Shown here: one piece after another, positions 59,701 to 64,000 of the stretch
How positions within the stretch are numbered: the stretch's first letter is position 1
Layout: each line of letters opens with the position of its first letter
Source of the DNA: Amphiura filiformis
Taxonomy: Eukaryota; Echinodermata; Ophiuroidea; Amphilepidida; Amphiuridae
DNA: 64,000 nucleotides
Reading direction: 5' to 3'
Assembly (NCBI RefSeq): GCF_039555335.1
Contig: NC_092628.1
Span: 34,804,965 to 34,868,964, forward strand
The notes under the pieces: model-generated
The model's database searches: none
What the model saw: the letters and a program-made list of their open reading frames with translations, nothing else
What the model was told of the DNA's origin: nothing
Program-made: the position numbers and the translations under genes

Positions 59701-60720
59701 CAGTACTTTCTCCTCGCAGGGGAAAAAATATCTGTAACGTCGTCATCAGTCACTGCTGACTGGGACTCGCCACTGGACACATCTTCAAACTCCTTTCCCT
59801 CGCCCTCCGACTCCGTATCACTCTCTGATGATGACGGATTCAGAAGACGGGCATCTGGTGGCTGAGCAGGAGACTGTCACCGGCAAAGGCGCATGAGTAG
59901 CCAACTGTCTGTCAGCAGAAGAGGGAGTACTCCAGCCAGACCTTGCTGTACTTGCCACAGTACTGCTAGGCTGCACGCAGTTCCCAGTGAAGGGATCTAG
60001 TCGTGCATCAAGGTACCCCGCGGTACCAGCGGCTCCCTGCCATGTACCACAGGCGTCGGCCATGCGTAGGTGTCCCATCTCATATCAATCTGCAATCGCC
60101 GATTAATGGGTACCATACATGTACACTGTACTTGAGAATAATGGGACACTTGGTCGATCGGGTTCATCAATTGACCAGCCATGCTCGGCTGACTCCCTGA
60201 GATCAAGAGAGGTCGGTGACCAGGCACGCCAGTCACACGAGATCCGCTAGTCTCGAGAGTAATACCCTGACTCGCTGTCAATGCGGGAGCCATACCCGAG
60301 CCACTGACTGCATATCTAGGTGCATGCACAGTGGATACCACTGAAGTTAGGCCAAAGACCACCTCAGTAGTTACCAGAGTGTACATGGAACGAAATTCCA
60401 AGCGGGGTCGAGTCCCTCAAACCCAAGTAAGCGGCAGAAGCCCCCGCCAAATGGCTCCCTGTGCTTGTTCCAAAGCAGTGCGGTTTCGTTCTAGAGCTCT
60501 GTCCCGGCTACTATCGAGGAGCTACCCCCGGACTGATCCCATGGTGAGCTGCTATCACGGGAGGGACTGCTGCTATCCCGGGAGGGACTGCTGCTCTAAC
60601 CCCCCGAGAAGTCACTATCCTGTCCCGGTATAGGACTGCCTGCAACTGCACTAGGGCCCAGGGTTTCACTCTAGAATTCCGTGAGGGAATCTCGTATGAA
60701 TACCCAAGTTGGTCTTCCAC
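56690..60720 (-). mobile_element. Degenerate DIRS-like tyrosine-recombinase retrotransposon
   Basis: In minus-strand order: a Lys-rich gag-like region (about 59,030-59,250, within a longer Pro/Ser-rich stretch up to 60.7 kb); reverse transcriptase with FRCLPFGLSTAP and the YLDD catalytic box (about 58,170-58,450); RNase H beginning VVTTDASKLGWG (about 57,750) and continuing through a YLSRG / YCSRTKDP / DALAIDWGG region (about 57,200-57,500); and the start of a tyrosine-recombinase N-terminal domain (VPQVVEFLTEKFQAGLQ, about 56,800). Frames change several times, and the recombinase stops near 56,690 before its catalytic core, so the copy is dead. This domain order is typical of DIRS1-like elements. 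Confidence 0.8.
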
Positions 60721-61294
60721 TGGCTACAGTCGCCTATGGTGGACCCATGCACGCTACCACTCAACCCACGCCCTTGCGGGTATGGGAAGCCGGTAGTGTG
60801 CTGCATGCCATGGCTCAACCCGAGTGAGCTCAAGGTGCCCATAACATGCTGCCTGTTGTCAGCTACTGCCTCGGGTTGCCCTATGGCCTCGCTACTGATA
60901 GGCTGATGCCCTCCTGCTACCAGCCCTTGCGGGCTCTCGCTGGAATATACCGCCCCACACCACCTGCTGCCGACTCCAGCAAGTTAATGCCAGTGCCAGA
61001 AGTCCCCGAAGGAACAGCCAACACTCTTTACGGTTGTCAATGCTGTCTCACCTCTTCTTGCGATGACGTAGGCCAAGGGTTTCTCTGGCCACCAAGTCGT
61101 CAAAGTGGGCCTCGGAGAGCCAAATACAGTAGGAAGCACATCTATTGTGGCGAGAACAAGAACGATGCTGGTAGCAGAGAGGGTGGGGGTCTCACTCTGG
61201 GACCAAAGTCGGGCAAGAGGTGCAGGGCTTAAACATGACTGAAACTGAAAGCCACAACGATAGGCATATACCATCAAAAAAAAACATAGCAATA
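60721..61294. other. Unassigned DNA beside the DIRS-like element
   Basis: Moderately GC-rich sequence with short open frames only. It may be the 5' untranslated end of the DIRS-like element, but no terminal repeat was recognised. Confidence 0.35.
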
Positions 61295-61810
61295 AAGTAG
61301 AATTTCGCAGTTCTCGACCTGCGCGGTTCTCCACCTTGATGCCCATCATTTTAACTAGTGCAATTTCACTTGGCCCCAATTGACCTTCACATTACTTCCC
61401 TCACTAAGGTGGTCGTCCCCACAAAATTTAATGAACCTGCGACAATCTATATGCAATTTGACCCTGGATGACCCTGAATGACCCCAAAATGACCTTGACA
61501 TTTTTGATCTTGCAAGGGTGGTTGTTCCAACTTCCCACCATCTTTCATGAACCTGCAACAATCTATGGCGATTTGACCTCGGATGACCTTGTATGACCCC
61601 AAAATGACCTTGGCATTTTTGTCTTCCTACAATGGTCGTTCCCACCAAATTTCATGAACCTGCAACAATATATCATATATGGCAATTTGACCACGGATGA
61701 CCCCAAATGACCTTGATTACGCAAATTGTGCGCTGAAAATCAAATCAGGTCACTGTGCTACTCTCCACCAAGTTTCATCAAGTGCTGTAACTCGTACAGA
61801 TCTCCAGATA
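61295..61810. repeat. Dispersed repeat, second copy of the 46377-47131 family
   Basis: Shares gaatttcgc.gttctcgac, gcccatcattttaact, GGATGACC and TTCATGAACCTGCAACAAT words with 46377-47131 in the same order. It is interrupted by the element at 61811-62405 and continues at 62406-62540 with the same gcaggttattttgcttgatatg sequence. Confidence 0.75.
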
Positions 61811-62405
61811 CAGGCCTTGTCTTTTGAAAATTGCTGGCGAGTGACAAATCACTCCTCAAAACTTGTCAAGGTGAGCTGTAGGCAAGTGATTTTAATCACT
61901 TGTATTAGTATTTGGTACATCATGTTACAGGATAATGCTGAACATCAAGCGCACCGACCATGTTAGTAATGAAAGGGTCTATGCCATCACCAACACTGTG
62001 CCTCTTATCAACTCTGTCAGATCACGACAACTACGATTCCTGGGACATATCCTGAGGATGCAGGAAGATGAACCATGCAGAAGATATGCTCTCTACACCC
62101 CATTACATGGTAAAAGAAGACCTGGAAGGCAAAGAACATCCTACTTGTCTTATGTGCAAAAACTGTTGGGGATTTCGACAATTTTCTACTGCCAGATGCC
62201 ATTGCCACTTTGGCTTCAGATCGTAGTACATGGAGAAACTTTGTAGTCGCCTGCTTCGCAGCCGAATGAAATGAAATGAAATGAAAAATGAAATTAGTAT
62301 TACACCAAATATAGGCAAGTTATAAAAAGCTCTCCTCGGCTTCATTTAAGGCGAGTCGAGTGATGGCGAGTGATCGCACTCACTCGCCTCAAAAGACAAG
62401 GCCTG
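61811..62405. mobile_element. hAT-like inverted-repeat element enclosing a LINE tail
   Basis: Perfect 17-bp inverted ends CAGGCCTTGTCTTTTGA / TCAAAAGACAAGGCCTG. The flanks (tccagata and cagatgta) are similar over 8 bp but not identical, compatible with an aged hAT-type duplication. The related repeat at 46870-46895 shows the uninterrupted target. Inside lie a LINE 3' fragment (61925-62250) and a pentanucleotide tail. Confidence 0.75.
61925..62250 (+). mobile_element. LINE 3' fragment
   Basis: The encoded sequence RVYAITNTVPL, VRSRQLRFLGHILRM, RRYALYTPLHG and RRPGRQRTSYL is the conserved C-terminal tail of a LINE polyprotein. Only about 100 codons remain. It is followed by a GAAAT-type pentanucleotide run (62263-62294), a typical LINE 3' terminus. 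Confidence 0.8.
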
Positions 62406-62654
62406 CAGATGTAATCTGTGCAGGTTATTTTGCTTGATATGTGCAAAAATTATGCAAATTAGGTACTTAATTACCATATTTTGCGATGGAAAATCTGGAG
62501 ACCGCCAATTGCCACCCCTCCACCAAATTGCATCATAGGAGGATGGTTCAGTGGGCTGGGAATGCCTTTTCTTGCCCACTCTCTTCAATGACTTTCTGGA
62601 AGGGACTACTAGTATGTTAGATTCCTTGGATGACAATGCGGCAGCATCAGTATT
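62406..62654. repeat. Remainder of the dispersed repeat, then unassigned DNA
   Basis: Up to about 62,540 this continues the 46377-47131 family (gcaaattaggtacttaattaccatattttgcg and caccaaattgcatca are shared). Beyond that no family is recognised. Confidence 0.55.
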
Positions 62655-62885
62655 CGCATCAGTATCTCGCTGCCTTCGGCGGCGGTAAATTTGCGGTAAA
62701 ATTTGTTTGCCTATAAGACTATTTTTTTTCTAGTATGTAGTCAATTACCTCCAACTCTGCCTTCGGCGGAGACTAAATATTTTCTGGCTCGTTGGATGTT
62801 TTTTTGCCTAGACTCTCCGCCTTTGGCAGAGACTATTTTTTCAAGTAGTAGTATCTATAGCCGCCTTCGGCGGAGACTAATTAAT
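62655..62885. repeat. Scattered GC-rich palindromic words
   Basis: CTGCCTTCGGCGG-type words, mostly followed by AGACTA, recur near 62,670, 62,757, 62,816 and 62,860 in otherwise AT-rich DNA. Each can fold into a small stem with a TTCG-like loop. No coding role seen. Confidence 0.55.
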
Positions 62886-63540
62886 TTTATCCCTTAAAAA
62901 ATTTCAATATTTTAAATGGAGGATTTTTCTGGCTCAGAAAAATTCCAATATTTTGATATGTTTAGCATCAAAAGAAAGGACGACGACACCTTGAACAAAG
63001 ATGTTCTCTTCTTTCAATGCATGTATACAATACATTCAAGTTATAAATTTTATGTACCGATACTGTACATGTGGTTATTGTTCACTTACCCACATAAATA
63101 GCAGGCCCTCAAATGTCTAAATCTCTGTGTCTATCACTTTCAAACTATGGTCTTCAGTATAGCAACAATGGTGTGCCTGTTTAAAAACAATATAATAATT
63201 GAATCACTTGTTACATGTATTGTAGTTGTGAGGAGGAGCAATAATTTGGGATTCTGTTTTATCCCCTGGCCTAGGGGGTATTGGTGGCACCATGGAGGGA
63301 TGGGAGGGTACAAGGGTGGTATTTTCTCCCAAAATTTGTTTCTTGCCCTTCCCCACCGCCCCAGGAAAAAAATCACAGAAAAAACAGTATTAACCCCAGA
63401 CAGATACAAGGAAACACACTGAAGGCAAAATCTTGGGACCACTTATTGACCATCAGGATAGACAATAATTTTATTTCATTCTTCAAATAAAGATTCCAGC
63501 CATTAAGCATAAAAAGCACAGGGTTTGCGCACAACCCAGA
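62886..63540. other. Gene-free DNA
   Basis: AT-rich sequence without a recognisable coding region, RNA gene or splice-site pair. Confidence 0.4.
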
Positions 63541-63544
63541 AAAA

Positions 63545-63850
63545 AACGGACAAAAAGGGGAGATTCAAAAGTAAGAGCGAAAAGGCTCAACCCAATTTCT
63601 ATTCTACAGCGACCACCCAACTGAGGAATGTGAATCCCAATCTGAAAAACATACAAAAAAGGGGAGATTGAAAAGTAAGAGCGAAAAGGCTCGACCCAAT
63701 TTCTATTCTTCAGCGACCACCCGACTGAGGAACGTGAATCCCAATCATTTCAAAAAGGAGGATTCCAGAGCGCAAGTGAGAATACTGAACCCAATTTAAA
63801 TTCTACAGCGTGCAGCCGACTGTAAAACGCGGAATCCAGAGTGAAAATGA
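63545..63850 (+). repeat. Tandem repeat, about 105 bp, nearly three copies
   Basis: Two near-identical copies begin with aaaaaggggagatt at about 63554 and 63657 and share agtaagagcgaaaaggctc and cagcgaccaccc. A third, diverged copy follows from about 63753 (acccaatttaaattctacagcg). Non-coding. Confidence 0.75.
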
Positions 63851-64000
63851 TATTCACTACAACCCAAAAAACGGAATCTTTATAATGGCTGGAAACTTTC
63901 ACTATCAAATTTTTCATTCTATGATTTAGTGCATACAATCAGTTGCTTCAAGGGCTACGGCCTGGGATGAGTCCTTGAGGTGATGGACTTGGAAGTTACA

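Overview
The window is eukaryotic, most likely from a marine invertebrate deuterostome such as an echinoderm or hemichordate (inference). Introns have GT/AG borders, a very long multi-C2H2 zinc-finger gene is present, most of the DNA is repetitive, and the dispersed repeat families are of a type familiar from such genomes. No prokaryotic operon, CRISPR array or intact viral gene was seen.

Layout. 1-2.8 kb: gene-free DNA with a hAT-type MITE (1388-1912) and a second inverted-repeat element (2076-2771). 2.8-28.6 kb: one head-to-tail satellite with a unit of about 32-37 bp centred on the perfect palindrome CTGATATCAG. It contains a younger higher-order repeat of about 3,688 bp (13.2-23.4 kb). 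Several transposons are inserted in it, and many can be delimited exactly because empty copies of the target survive elsewhere in the array: a 474-bp MITE carried in four places, a 2.6-kb element with an internal 13-15-bp motif array, a nested hAT, a TAA-target element, a CCCAGCAAACAC element with a nested TTAA-target foldback, and an 840-bp element with a 9-bp duplication. 28.6-35.8 kb: intergenic DNA with a hairpin, tRNA-like SINE heads, a recent SINE-flanked copy of part of the zinc-finger gene (31.68-32.02 kb), an inverted-repeat element and a telomere-like tract.

35.8-51.5 kb holds the main gene, on the minus strand. A probable 5' noncoding exon (51414-51478) leads to an exon that starts the protein with an A20-type zinc finger followed by a long Ser/Thr-rich repetitive region. 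A 2,487-nt intron with matching phase-2 borders joins it to exons carrying about 57 C2H2-like fingers in three consecutive reading frames (43622-45761, 37962-43663, 35827-37965). The frames meet at two 4-nt stop/start-like overlaps, which are best explained by short introns or frameshifts. The product is probably one giant nuclear protein of about 4,000 residues, or two neighbouring proteins.

51.5-64 kb is a graveyard of retroelements: LINE fragments on both strands, a broken DIRS-like retrotransposon (minus strand, about 56.7-60.7 kb) that keeps reverse transcriptase, RNase H and the start of a tyrosine recombinase, a hAT-like element enclosing a LINE tail, short GC-rich palindromes and a tandem repeat of about 105 bp.
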